A DNA stretch of 64,000 bases from Sphingobacterium prati (GCF_013167215.1 NZ_JABJWY010000016.1:124134-188133), one strand, 5' to 3'. Shown: positions 17,758-27,457, numbered from the stretch's first letter. Numbers and translations are program-made. The notes: generated by a model not told the origin, from the letters alone.

Positions 17758-19743
17758 ATGATAAAACCTAAAAAGTATAAACGGACTTTGTTGGCCCTGC
17801 TACTCAGCCTTGCCAGTGGATTTTCTGCCCTACAGGCCAAAGTACAGTTGCCGGCTTTTATTGGCGACAATATGGTGCTGCAGCAGAAAGAAAAGGTCAA
17901 GATCTGGGGAACGAGTACCGCAATAGGCAAGGAACTTAGCGTAAATACCAGCTGGAACAACAAGAGCTATCAGGTTAAGGTCGATCAGCAGGGAGGCTGG
18001 CAAGTCTATCTGGAGACGCCGAAATACGGTGGACCCTACCAAATTACAATCAACGATGGGGATCAATTGATCCTAAATAATATTCTGATCGGTGAAGTAT
18101 GGTTTTGTTCAGGACAGTCAAATATGGAAATGCCCCTGGCGGGCTGGGGTAAGATCAATAACTTTGAGCAGGAAATCAAAGCAGCCAACTTTCCCAATAT
18201 TCGTATTTTACAGATTCCAAAAGCAACGGCCAATCAACCTACCACAGCAGTGAAGGTGGAGTCCGGTGGATGGAATCCGGTGACACCAGAAAGTATTCCG
18301 GAGTTTTCGGCTACGGCCTACTTTTTTGCACGTGAGATCTACGAGAAAACAGGCATTCCCATTGGCCTGATCCATTCCTCCTGGGGCGGAACAATCATTG
18401 AAGCCTGGATGAGCCGGGAGGCACTTACACCTTTTTCAACCTATACAGCAGCCATTGATAAAATCCAGCGCCCGGAGGCGCAGGAAATCTATGCGAAAGA
18501 GCTGGCCGAATGGAATCGCGTCGCCGAACAGCAGGATCAGGTGAAAACAGCAACGGAGGGCGAGTGGTTTGCGCCACAACTGGATAAAAGCAGCTGGTCT
18601 ACGATCACAATTCCGAGTTTTTTTGACAAGAACCTGTTTCCGGGAATGGATGGTGTCGTTTATTTTGGCAAAGACGTTGCGTTACCGGCACATTGGCAAG
18701 GCAAACCCCTCAAGTTGATTTTGGGAGCGATTGATGACAACGATATTACCTATGTCAATGGTACAGAGGTGGGCGAGACTGTCGGTTACGACCAGATTCG
18801 GAAATATACTGTTCCTGCAGCGGCCAACAATGGCAGCCAGTTGCATATTGCGGTTCGTGTATTTGATGGAGCTGGCGATGGCGGAATATATGGCGGTACA
18901 GAACAGCCGCGACTGGAAGGCCCAAATGGCGAACAGCTATCTCTCGTTGGAAACTGGAAATGCAAAGTGGGTTATGATCTGGCGAAACTGCCCACAAAAC
19001 CGAATGCCATGGAAGGCCCTAATAGGCCTACTGTGCTCTACAATGCCATGGTTAAGCCTTTTGTGGATTTTAAAATAAAAGGCGCCATTTGGTACCAGGG
19101 AGAAAGTAACGCGGATTCAAAAGACGTCCCCTACCAGCAACTGCTGCCCGCACTGATTCAGGACTGGCGCCAGCAATGGAACAATGATAAGATGCCTTTT
19201 TATTTTGTGCAACTGGCCAACTTTAAGGCGAAAAGTTTAACACCGCAGCCTTCTTCTTGGGCGAGATTGCGGGAGGCACAGCGCCAAACGCTCAAACTAC
19301 CTTACACGGATATGGCGGTCATTGCTGATATTGGCGATGCAGCGGATATCCATCCGAAAAATAAACAGGATGTCGGTAGAAGGCTTGGCTGGATTGCGAC
19401 TGCTCAGCTCTATGGCAAGAAGATTCCTTATTCTGGGCCTGTTCTCGAGCATTGGACGACAAAGGGAACAGCAATGCAACTCAGCTTCAACCCCATGGGC
19501 AAAAAGCTTGTGCTGAAAGGAGCGGATAAACGCAACGGTAGTTTCACAATTGCTGGTGCCGATCAGGTCTTTTATTCCGCAGAAGTCAAACAGGTCGGAA
19601 ATAAGCTGATCGTATCTACCAAAGAAGTACCGTCGCCTGTCGCCGTGCGTTACGGCTGGGCCGATAACCCGGACCTGACTTTATACAACGAAGCCGGGAT
19701 ACCCGGTTCTCCCTTCCGAACCGATGACTGGACAAAAAACTAA
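17758..19743 (+). CDS. SASA/sialate O-acetylesterase-family carbohydrate esterase (CE20-like)
   Basis: 661 residues with a signal peptide ending near LQAKV. It is an SGNH-type esterase: nucleophile S121 in FCSGQSNMEM, a WYQGESNA block, and the C-terminal D530-x-H532 of DIHPKNK. A galactose-binding-like jelly roll is inserted between the halves (about 270-400), as in xyloglucan acetylesterases now placed in CE20; in Xanthomonas a CE20 enzyme lies in a locus with GH95. Here it would remove O-acetyl groups so that the fucosidases and galactosidases can act. True sialate esterase activity is less likely, since no sialidase is present. Confidence 0.8.
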   Translation: MIKPKKYKRTLLALLLSLASGFSALQAKVQLPAFIGDNMVLQQKEKVKIWGTSTAIGKELSVNTSWNNKSYQVKVDQQGGWQVYLETPKYGGPYQITINDGDQLILNNILIGEVWFCSGQSNMEMPLAGWGKINNFEQEIKAANFPNIRILQIPKATANQPTTAVKVESGGWNPVTPESIPEFSATAYFFAREIYEKTGIPIGLIHSSWGGTIIEAWMSREALTPFSTYTAAIDKIQRPEAQEIYAKELAEWNRVAEQQDQVKTATEGEWFAPQLDKSSWSTITIPSFFDKNLFPGMDGVVYFGKDVALPAHWQGKPLKLILGAIDDNDITYVNGTEVGETVGYDQIRKYTVPAAANNGSQLHIAVRVFDGAGDGGIYGGTEQPRLEGPNGEQLSLVGNWKCKVGYDLAKLPTKPNAMEGPNRPTVLYNAMVKPFVDFKIKGAIWYQGESNADSKDVPYQQLLPALIQDWRQQWNNDKMPFYFVQLANFKAKSLTPQPSSWARLREAQRQTLKLPYTDMAVIADIGDAADIHPKNKQDVGRRLGWIATAQLYGKKIPYSGPVLEHWTTKGTAMQLSFNPMGKKLVLKGADKRNGSFTIAGADQVFYSAEVKQVGNKLIVSTKEVPSPVAVRYGWADNPDLTLYNEAGIPGSPFRTDDWTKN

Positions 19744-19749
19744 AACCAC

Positions 19750-22101
19750 ATGAATAGATCATCAAAAATAAACAGTCGGAAAGGTAAGTTACTCTGCACG
19801 CTTGTGGTTTTCTTTTTTTCGGGCAACTTATTTGGGCAAGTGCAGGGGGGCAAACTTTGGTATCGGCAGCCGGCAAAACAATGGGAAGAGACCTTACCCC
19901 TGGGCAATGGAAAAATTGGCATGATGCCCGATGGTGGATTGAAGAATGACCATATTGTACTCAATGATATCACACTATGGTCGGGAAGCCCCCAGGATGC
20001 CAATAATTATGAGGCCAGCAGGTATTTGGATAGTATTCGAAATCTGATCAAAAACGGGAAAAGCGACCTTGCACAGCGATTGATTGACCAGCATTTTATC
20101 TGCAAAGGTCCCGGATCGGGCGGCAAGCAATGGGGCTGCTATCAAGTCCTGGGCAATCTAATGCTTGCATTTGATGGACAAACAGATGGCACTACAGTAC
20201 AAAACTATCGCCGGGAACTGGATCTTGATAAGGCCATGGCAAAGACAAGCTATGAGCTCAAAGGCGTTAATTATAGTCGTGAATATTGGACAAGCTTTGC
20301 CGATGATGTGGGCGTTATTCGCCTCCAGAGTAGCAAAAAAGGGCAGCTAAGCCTGGAAATCAAGATTGACCGTCCTGAAAGGGCAACTGCCAAAACCGAG
20401 GATGGCGAGCTTGTTTTGGTAGGACAATTGGACAATGGTGTAGACGGTAAAGGAATGCAGTTTAAAACACGTGTCAGCGCGAAGATTATAGGGGGGAAAC
20501 AGCTTGTAAAAGGACAATCTATTGTTATTCAACAGGCTGACGAAGTGCTGATTTACGTGGCGACAGACACTGATTTTAAAGGTAAGGATTTTGAGCGTAC
20601 GACAGCTGAAACGCTAGCAAAGGCTTTGAAAAAATCCTATAGCCAGCAGTATGCTGAACATCTGCAAAACTATTTGGCAAAGTTCAACCGTTTGTCGCTC
20701 CGATTGGGGCAGTCGAAAGATGACTTACCGACCGACCAGCGTTTGGTGGCTTTCGGTAAAGAACCGGATCAGGATCCAGGGCTGGCTGCCTTATTTTATC
20801 AGTATGGTCGTTACCTTAGTATCAGCAGTACGCGTTTAGGCCTGCTGCCTCCGAATTTACAAGGGCTATGGGCAAACCAGATTCAGACGCCCTGGAATGG
20901 GGACTACCACCTGGATATCAATGTGCAGATGAACCATTGGCACCTCGGGGCGGCCAATCTGGGCGAACTCAATGAACCCTTGGTGGGTCTTGTGGAAGGC
21001 CTTATGGTCCCAGGGGCAAAGACCGCGAAAGCGTACTATAACGCACCGGGCTGGGTGGCTCATGTGATCACCAATGTATGGGGCTATACCGAGCCGGGAG
21101 AGTCTGCCTCCTGGGGCATTGCTAATGCAGGTTCCGGTTGGCTCTGCAATAACCTCTGGGAGCATTACCTCTATACCGAAGATGTGGATTATCTACGGCG
21201 GATATATCCTATCCTCTATGGTGCAGCACAGTTTTATTCCAGTGCCCTGACTGAATACCCGGCTAAGGGTTGGTTGTTGACTTCACCCTCCGTATCTCCC
21301 GAAAATTCTTTCAAACTCCCCAATGGACATCAGGCAAATGTGACCATGGGGCCCACGATTGATAATCAGATTGTACGTGAATTATTTGAAAATATCATCC
21401 ATGCAGCGGGATTATTGGACAAACAATCGGATCCTTTTCTAACGCAGGTTGCGGCGCAACTGAAACGTTTAGCACCCGTGGTGCAGCTAGCCAAAGATGG
21501 CCGCATCATGGAATGGATCGAAGATTATGAAGAGGTGGATCCACAGCATCGGCATATCTCGCATCTGTACGGCTTGTATCCGGGCTATCTGATCCGTTAT
21601 GATGAACATCCAGACTGGCAGCTTGCCGCTAAAAAAAGTCTAGACGTGCGGGGGGATGATGGACCGAGCTGGGCCATTGCCCATAAACTCCTATTCTGGA
21701 CGAGGCTGCATGAAGGCGAACGGGCGTATAAATTATTCCGGCAGCTGATGACACCACGTGTTGATACACATATCAATTATGGCGCCGGTGGTGGGGTTTA
21801 CGCCAACCTGCTGACAGCAGGACCTCCTTTTCAGATCGATGGTAATTTTGGTGGAGCAGCGGGAATTGCCGAGATGCTGGTGCAGTCGCATAAAGACAGC
21901 GTGTATCTCCTGCCGGCGGTCCCTGAAGCCTGGAAAAAAGAAGGCCGGGTGGGGGGCATGCGCATCAAGGGAAATCACACATTAGATATGGAATGGAAAG
22001 ATGGTAAGATACTGAACTATCAGATTTATTCACCTAAATCACAACAACTTCAAGTATGTATAGATCATAACTGGATCGCCTATCGTACAAAAGAAAAATA
22101 A
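19750..22101 (+). CDS. GH95 alpha-L-fucosidase-like enzyme, copy 2
   Basis: 783 residues with a signal peptide ending near LFGQV. The N-terminal motif LWYRQPAKQWEETLPLGNGKIG and the late FQIDGNFGGAAGIAEM motif place it in GH95. The His that contacts fucose is present (H387), but the first of the two catalytic asparagines is Asp here (D389-I-N391, against N-x-N in copy 1), and NYWPAE is NHWHLG. The SPE motif (SPSVSPENS) and QIDGN aspartate are kept. It may act on a different linkage or on L-galactose. It is clearly paralogous to, not a recent duplicate of, the enzyme at 13204-15450. Confidence 0.85.
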   Translation: MNRSSKINSRKGKLLCTLVVFFFSGNLFGQVQGGKLWYRQPAKQWEETLPLGNGKIGMMPDGGLKNDHIVLNDITLWSGSPQDANNYEASRYLDSIRNLIKNGKSDLAQRLIDQHFICKGPGSGGKQWGCYQVLGNLMLAFDGQTDGTTVQNYRRELDLDKAMAKTSYELKGVNYSREYWTSFADDVGVIRLQSSKKGQLSLEIKIDRPERATAKTEDGELVLVGQLDNGVDGKGMQFKTRVSAKIIGGKQLVKGQSIVIQQADEVLIYVATDTDFKGKDFERTTAETLAKALKKSYSQQYAEHLQNYLAKFNRLSLRLGQSKDDLPTDQRLVAFGKEPDQDPGLAALFYQYGRYLSISSTRLGLLPPNLQGLWANQIQTPWNGDYHLDINVQMNHWHLGAANLGELNEPLVGLVEGLMVPGAKTAKAYYNAPGWVAHVITNVWGYTEPGESASWGIANAGSGWLCNNLWEHYLYTEDVDYLRRIYPILYGAAQFYSSALTEYPAKGWLLTSPSVSPENSFKLPNGHQANVTMGPTIDNQIVRELFENIIHAAGLLDKQSDPFLTQVAAQLKRLAPVVQLAKDGRIMEWIEDYEEVDPQHRHISHLYGLYPGYLIRYDEHPDWQLAAKKSLDVRGDDGPSWAIAHKLLFWTRLHEGERAYKLFRQLMTPRVDTHINYGAGGGVYANLLTAGPPFQIDGNFGGAAGIAEMLVQSHKDSVYLLPAVPEAWKKEGRVGGMRIKGNHTLDMEWKDGKILNYQIYSPKSQQLQVCIDHNWIAYRTKEK

Positions 22102-22129
22102 CAAAACATAGCGTCCTCAACAGAATTGG

Positions 22130-22151
22130 ATCATGCAATTTTTTGCATGAT
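22130..22151 (+). other. hairpin upstream of the second susC
   Basis: Arms 22130-22138 and 22143-22151 (atcatgcaa/ttgcatgat) form a 9-bp stem with a T4 loop. No T-run follows. It lies in the 110-bp gap before the second SusC/SusD pair and may be an mRNA processing or stability element, or an operator for separate control. A related 15-nt palindrome occurs at 27430-27444. Confidence 0.45.
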
Positions 22152-22211
22152 AGGGGATGCTTTGTGCCAAAAATTTCAAGATAAAAGCACCTTATAAACA
22201 AAAAAGTAAAT

Positions 22212-25200
22212 ATGAAAACAGAAAAGACAAGACAATGGCCTTTGATCAAGGGCCTGTCCTTCAGTCCTGAGACCAGTATAATGGCGCTCTGTCTTTCGAT
22301 TGCTGCACCCTACACGGCCTCATCAGCATCGCTAAGGACTACAGATTGTCGTTTTGTCCCAACAGAAAAGGCGACTATTGCAGTCAGGGACATTGCGACC
22401 CGTCAACAGCATACGCTAAATGGAAAAGTGTTGGACAATACGGGCCGGCCTATTCCGGGCGTGACTGTGCGGGTCAAAAATACAACGCAGGAAACACAAA
22501 CGGATCAGCAGGGACAATTCGAACTCAAGCTGGGAGACGGGATTGTCGTACTGACTTTCTCTTCGCTGGGATTTGAAACTAGGGAAATGTCTGTTGCTGC
22601 CAATGAGGGAACCGTGAATGTGCAGCTGAATGACGCTTCATCGAGTTTGGAAGAGGTCGTTGTGGTCGGTTACGGTACACAAAAGAAAGTGAATCTAACC
22701 GGCGCAGTAGCTACAGTTACTGGTAGCGATATGGTAAAACGTCCAGTTGTCAATACAGCATCCATGCTACAGGGGAAAATACCCGGTGTTCAGATCAACC
22801 AAGGATCGGGTGAACCCGGCAATGAAGGCGTGTCAATCCGTATTCGTGGTAAGGGAACTTTTAGTGGCGCCGGATCGGATCCATTGGTACTTATTGACGG
22901 AGTACAGGGGAAATTCTCCGATGTCAATCCCAATGATATCGAAAATGTCAGTGTGCTGAAAGATGCAGCCTCCGCAGCGATCTATGGTTCGCGTGCAGCC
23001 AATGGTGTTATTCTGATCACGACGAAACAGGGGAAATCTGGAAAGACAACTGTTCAGTATGACGGTAATGTGGGGATCTATAAACCCACGAAAATGTTTG
23101 ATCTGATCACCAATTCGGCACAGTATATGGAACTGTACAACGAAGCGCGCAAGAATTCCAATCTCAACGATGGCCTATATCCAGCTGACGTGATCGCTGC
23201 CTATCGCAATAGCAATGATCCTGTTAAATATCCAAATACGGACTGGTTGGGGCTTATTTTCCAAACTAAACCGACCTATACCCACAATCTCGGTATCCAA
23301 GGCGGAAACGAGAAGACAACCTTTAATGTTGGCTTGGGCTACGTCAATCAGGACGGAATGATCAAAGGTTTTAACTACGACCGTTATTCCGCCCGACTCA
23401 ACCTGACGACCAAAATCTCGGAAGGTATTAAATTCGGAACAAATATCTTGCTCAAGACAGGACATACCGAATCTATTCCAGGGGGATCCAAAGACCTGTT
23501 CCTGTCAGCCATGTCACAGGCACCAAGCTATGGTCCATTTTTGCCGGATGGTAGCGGGCGTTATACTTACAAAGCTTACGACTGGGAATACAACAACAAA
23601 AACCCAATGGCCGTATTGGACCGGAAATTTACGTACAATACCGATGACTATGCTGCCAATCTACAGGCCTGGATGGAGGTTCAGCTGTTTAAAGGTCTTT
23701 CCTGGTATACCAAAGGTGCCTACAATTTCAATATGGACAAGTACAAGGATTATAAATCGACTTTGGATGAATATTATTACCATACGGGTACGCTGGGAAC
23801 AACATTGGATCTTGGAAAGGGCCTTACGGATCAGGATCAGCAAACCATATACACCAATTTATTTACTTACCTGAACTATGATCGCGAGTTTGGCGAGCAT
23901 CACCTCAAAGCTCAGGTCGGGTATAGTATTGAAAAAAGTAAGTATACCTACCTTCAGGGCTTCAGACAGAATTTTGTCGATGATACCTTAACGGAGTTAA
24001 ATGCAGGTGGATCGGATATTCAACGGGCAAATGGAACAGCCAACCAATGGGCACTGATTTCCTATTTTGGCCGATTGAACTATGATTATCAGGGAAAATA
24101 CCTCCTGGAAGCCAATATGCGTTACGACGGTAGTTCGAAGTTTTACGGTAAAAACCGTTGGGCAGCGTTTCCTTCTTTCTCCGCGGGCTGGCGTGTCTCT
24201 GAAGAATCTTTTGTCAAGGAATTCGGTTCCGGTTGGCTGGATAATTTGAAGATCCGTGGATCCTGGGGACAGTTGGGAAACCAGAATGTAGTTGATGTAA
24301 ATGGCTACGCTTTGAATTATCCATACCAACCTGTATTGGGACTTACAGGTAATTATTCTTTTGATAACAATAGCCTGCAATCTGGAGTTGCACAGCAAAG
24401 GCTGACCAACCCATTGATCAAATGGGAAACAACGACCATGACAGATGTTGGGGTAGATTTAAGTCTGTTCAAAAATTTGGATATTACTTTCGACTGGTAT
24501 AAAAAGCGAACAACAGACATTCTACGCCCGTCGCAAATTACTGCAATTGTCGGGTTGGGTGCCCCAAATATCAATGACGGTATTGTTGAAAATAAGGGTG
24601 TTGAATTGGGAATTACTTATCGCAATCAAGTTACTACAGGAGCAATGGAAGGTCTACGCTATCAGCTAGGTGCAAACCTCGATCGTTTCAAAAACAAGCT
24701 GGTGAAATTTGGTGAGCCGGAAATCGGGGGCTATACAATCAAGAAAAACGGCTATGCGATGGACAGCTTTTATACCTACGAAGTCATGGGTATATTCCAA
24801 TCGGAACAAGAAGTCGCTGGTTCGCCTAAGCAGTTTAACGATAATACCCTACCTGGAGATCTCAAGTATCGGGATGTCAATGGTGATGGAAAAATAGATG
24901 CGAACGACAGAACAATTATTGCTGGTGTAGATCCAAAGCTCAACTATAGTTTTAATCTAAGCGCAAGTTTTAAAGGCTTTGACTTTTCGGCCCTATTGCA
25001 AGGGGTATATGGTGTCAAATCCTATGTTTCGGGCTGGGGTGTAACTCCATTTGTACAAGGTAGCCCACCGACAAAAGATTGGTTAGACCGTTGGACTCCT
25101 GAAAATCCTTCGACAACGATGCCTCGTATTTATTGGGGTTGGAGTGCTCCGGAGAAATTCAGCCGGGCTTCCAGCTATTTTATACAGGATGCTTCATACT

Positions 25201-25412
25201 TCAGACTGAAAAATCTTGTGTTAGGATATACTTTACCTGACGGGCTATTAAAAAAATATAAAATTGACCGTCTGCGGGTTTATTTTTCGGGTGATAACCT
25301 CTTTACTGCAACCAAATTTAAGGGCCTGGATCCTGAGCGCTATGGAAATGGTGATCTGGTACAGTATCCGCAAAACAAGATTTATTCATTTGGTGTACAA
25401 GTTAACTTTTAA
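22212..25412 (+). CDS. SusC-like TonB-dependent outer-membrane transporter, second copy
   Basis: 1066 residues. The leader is long; the hydrophobic stretch IMALCLSIAAPYTASSAS lies at about residues 23-40, so export depends on an extended signal. A carboxypeptidase-regulatory-like domain (about 70-140) begins HTLNGKVLDNTGRPIPGVTV, followed by the plug with EEVVVVGYGTQKK, LVLIDGVQG and SVLKDAASAAIYGSRAANGV. The barrel ends in IYSFGVQVNF. A DVNGDGKIDAND loop is present. It resembles the canonical SusC consensus more closely than the first copy, so the two transporters probably import different-sized or differently decorated fragments of the same glycan. It is 6 bp from its SusD. Confidence 0.95.
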   Translation: MKTEKTRQWPLIKGLSFSPETSIMALCLSIAAPYTASSASLRTTDCRFVPTEKATIAVRDIATRQQHTLNGKVLDNTGRPIPGVTVRVKNTTQETQTDQQGQFELKLGDGIVVLTFSSLGFETREMSVAANEGTVNVQLNDASSSLEEVVVVGYGTQKKVNLTGAVATVTGSDMVKRPVVNTASMLQGKIPGVQINQGSGEPGNEGVSIRIRGKGTFSGAGSDPLVLIDGVQGKFSDVNPNDIENVSVLKDAASAAIYGSRAANGVILITTKQGKSGKTTVQYDGNVGIYKPTKMFDLITNSAQYMELYNEARKNSNLNDGLYPADVIAAYRNSNDPVKYPNTDWLGLIFQTKPTYTHNLGIQGGNEKTTFNVGLGYVNQDGMIKGFNYDRYSARLNLTTKISEGIKFGTNILLKTGHTESIPGGSKDLFLSAMSQAPSYGPFLPDGSGRYTYKAYDWEYNNKNPMAVLDRKFTYNTDDYAANLQAWMEVQLFKGLSWYTKGAYNFNMDKYKDYKSTLDEYYYHTGTLGTTLDLGKGLTDQDQQTIYTNLFTYLNYDREFGEHHLKAQVGYSIEKSKYTYLQGFRQNFVDDTLTELNAGGSDIQRANGTANQWALISYFGRLNYDYQGKYLLEANMRYDGSSKFYGKNRWAAFPSFSAGWRVSEESFVKEFGSGWLDNLKIRGSWGQLGNQNVVDVNGYALNYPYQPVLGLTGNYSFDNNSLQSGVAQQRLTNPLIKWETTTMTDVGVDLSLFKNLDITFDWYKKRTTDILRPSQITAIVGLGAPNINDGIVENKGVELGITYRNQVTTGAMEGLRYQLGANLDRFKNKLVKFGEPEIGGYTIKKNGYAMDSFYTYEVMGIFQSEQEVAGSPKQFNDNTLPGDLKYRDVNGDGKIDANDRTIIAGVDPKLNYSFNLSASFKGFDFSALLQGVYGVKSYVSGWGVTPFVQGSPPTKDWLDRWTPENPSTTMPRIYWGWSAPEKFSRASSYFIQDASYFRLKNLVLGYTLPDGLLKKYKIDRLRVYFSGDNLFTATKFKGLDPERYGNGDLVQYPQNKIYSFGVQVNF

Positions 25413-25417
25413 TTGCT

Positions 25418-26935
25418 ATGAAAAAGAAATTTATAACAGCGTTGATGCTATCCGGTCTATTTTTGGGTTCTTGTAACAGTGCCCTGGACCTCAATCCTTT
25501 GGATCAGATTGCCTCGGACAACTATTTTGGCAAGAAATCGGATTTTGATAATGCCTTGGCTGGTGTATATGCATCGTTGCAGAGTGAAGCCTTCTCCTAT
25601 GGGATGCCTTTTCGGGACTGTCTGACTGACAATGGCTATAATCAGTTCAACTCAGGTAGCGTCAATGAAATCGTAGGCGGGAATTTGAATCCGACCACAG
25701 GGGGCTACGAAACGGGTATCTATAACGATGCTTATGTGGGAATAGGACGTGCCAATCGCCTGATCGAGAAGCTTCAGAGCTATAATGGCTCCGATATGAA
25801 CGATGCAGAGAAAAAGAACATGGAGGCCGAAGCCCGCTTTATCCGTGCTTTTGTTTATTTCCAATTGTACAGTATCTATGGTGAAGTGCCGCTTGTGCTG
25901 ACTTCCCTCAGTTTGGAGAATCAACGTCAGCCAAAGGAAAGTGCGGAGAATATTCTAAAACAGATTCGGGCCGATCTGGATTTTGGCATCGCGAACTTAG
26001 CGGCTAAACCTTATTTCAATAATGGGGGGCATGCGACCGCAAGTTCAGCAAAAGCCTTGAAAGCACGAGTTTTATTGTTTGCGGCTTATGGTGACAAAGG
26101 AGTGCCCGATTTAGCAATCTTGAAAGAGGTAAAGGACTTATGCACCGATGTCATGAAAGAATATACCTTGAGTACGGCTTTTGAAAATGTCTTTCGCGAT
26201 GCAACACAGAAGAACAATACCGAGATTATCTTTTCGGTCAATTTTCTGGCACCGAATAATACAGCGCCCTGGGACATGTACCTAGGGGATTGGATAGCAG
26301 CTTCGCCGTTGCAAAACCTCGTGGATACCTATGAATGCAAAGATGGTCTGCCTTTTGGCGAATCACCGTTAACTGATCGAACCAATCCGTTTAAAGATCG
26401 GGATCCGCGCTTGAGCAAAACAATTTTTGTGGACCATCCCGATTTTGGTGGTGGTAAGATCCATACACCGTCCAATCCACGGCCTACGGGGTATGGCGTA
26501 TTGAAATTTCTGGATCCGGCTAACCTACCTTTTGGCTTTTCAACATTGAGCCAGCAGGACGCGGTGGTACTGCGATTTGGAGAGGTGCTGTTGATGTATG
26601 CCGAAGCACAAAATGAAATCGCCGGACCAGATCAGTCGGTCTATGATGCGATGAACACCTTACGAAACCGTGTACAGATGCCTGGAATTCCAGCCGGTTA
26701 TACCAAGGAAAAAATGCGTGGACGTATCCGTCACGAAAGAAGGGTCGAACTTGCTTTCGAAGGACTACGGCATTATGACCTAATCCGTTGGCATATCGCT
26801 GGAGAGGTACTCAATAATGTCAAAGACAGTAAAGTGCCCTATCATTTTGAAGACAAATTTTACCGCTGGCCATTACCACAAACAGAAATTGAGAAGAGCG
26901 CAGGTGTGTTAATTCAGAATCCAGACTATAAATAA
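25418..26935 (+). CDS. SusD/RagB-like outer-membrane lipoprotein, second copy
   Basis: 505 residues with a lipobox around LFLGSC (Cys about 19). The N-terminal SusD-like domain begins LDLNPLDQIASDNYF, the usual start of mature RagB/SusD proteins; the C-terminal domain contains VLRFGEVLLMYAEAQNE and RIRHERRVELAFEGLRHYDLIRW. It ends VLIQNPDYK, typical for the family. It partners the preceding SusC and is the last gene of the operon, followed by a strong terminator. It is about 125 residues shorter than the first SusD and more typical in size. Confidence 0.95.
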   Translation: MKKKFITALMLSGLFLGSCNSALDLNPLDQIASDNYFGKKSDFDNALAGVYASLQSEAFSYGMPFRDCLTDNGYNQFNSGSVNEIVGGNLNPTTGGYETGIYNDAYVGIGRANRLIEKLQSYNGSDMNDAEKKNMEAEARFIRAFVYFQLYSIYGEVPLVLTSLSLENQRQPKESAENILKQIRADLDFGIANLAAKPYFNNGGHATASSAKALKARVLLFAAYGDKGVPDLAILKEVKDLCTDVMKEYTLSTAFENVFRDATQKNNTEIIFSVNFLAPNNTAPWDMYLGDWIAASPLQNLVDTYECKDGLPFGESPLTDRTNPFKDRDPRLSKTIFVDHPDFGGGKIHTPSNPRPTGYGVLKFLDPANLPFGFSTLSQQDAVVLRFGEVLLMYAEAQNEIAGPDQSVYDAMNTLRNRVQMPGIPAGYTKEKMRGRIRHERRVELAFEGLRHYDLIRWHIAGEVLNNVKDSKVPYHFEDKFYRWPLPQTEIEKSAGVLIQNPDYK

Positions 26936-26984
26936 TAAGATTATCGCCTTCTTTATATCGGCAATTTCCTAAACCAACAACAAC

Positions 26985-27021
26985 AGCGCGCACGAAGTCC
27001 TTTCGATGCGCGCTATTTTTT
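26985..27021 (+). terminator. intrinsic terminator of the polysaccharide operon
   Basis: Stem agcgcgcacgaa (26985-26996) pairs with 27002-27014 with one bulged A, and a six-T run follows (27016-27021). It lies 50 bp after the second susD stop and 14 bp before the end of the convergent minus-strand gene. Confidence 0.8.
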
Positions 27022-27034
27022 GTGGTGATAACGA

Positions 27035-27298
27035 TTACTGTAAAGGAATCAAGACGTTCTGTTCCAAACGTACAGGCACCTGCTTTACTGAGGTAAAACC
27101 ATCTTCCTTGGTAATGATGTTGGAAAGATCCAGCCCTCTTTTGGAGAACGTACTGATCAAAGCAGTCCGAAAGGTTGCCTTGGCTGAACCCCAGCCTTGT
27201 CCTAAGATGGTGTCGTTGTTGAGCTGTATCAGTTCGTCCGTAGAATAATAATTGAATTTTTCCAGTAAGTGTTGGTAAAGATTTGTTGTTGTAGCCAT
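27035..27298 (-). CDS. conserved-looking hypothetical protein, 87 aa
   Basis: A small soluble protein beginning MATTTNLYQHLLEKFNYYSTDELIQLNNDTI, with a helical N-terminal half and a GWGSAKATFRTALISTF segment. I recall similar short uncharacterised proteins in Bacteroidota but can give no function. There is no signal or membrane segment. It is convergent with the polysaccharide operon, so not part of it. A TAnnTTTG element (27458-27465, minus strand) lies 160 bp upstream, implying a long leader. The start is the only suitable ATG. Confidence 0.65.
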   Translation of the reverse strand: MATTTNLYQHLLEKFNYYSTDELIQLNNDTILGQGWGSAKATFRTALISTFSKRGLDLSNIITKEDGFTSVKQVPVRLEQNVLIPLQ

Positions 27299-27457
27299 AC
27301 AATTTAAAAATTTAAAGGATTAAACCATAAATTGTATCCAGATCTTGTTGGGAAAATAAGCGTTGTGTAACGTTTATTTTGGTCGAAACCCGTATTAATT
27401 TACCACCGCGGTGTCTACACTCGGTTGGTATTGCATCATGCAATTCTGAATACTCTA

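Noticed and set aside
13204..22101. Possible recent duplication of GH95 genes
   Set aside because: The two GH95 proteins differ at catalytic and structural positions and in length; they are old paralogues.
23997..24398. 133-residue minus-strand frame inside the second susC
   Set aside because: Shadow of the barrel-coding frame, without promoter or motif.
26820..27302. 160-residue minus-strand frame spanning the end of susD and the terminator
   Set aside because: It crosses the operon terminator and overlaps both susD and the better 87-aa frame; the latter is more protein-like.
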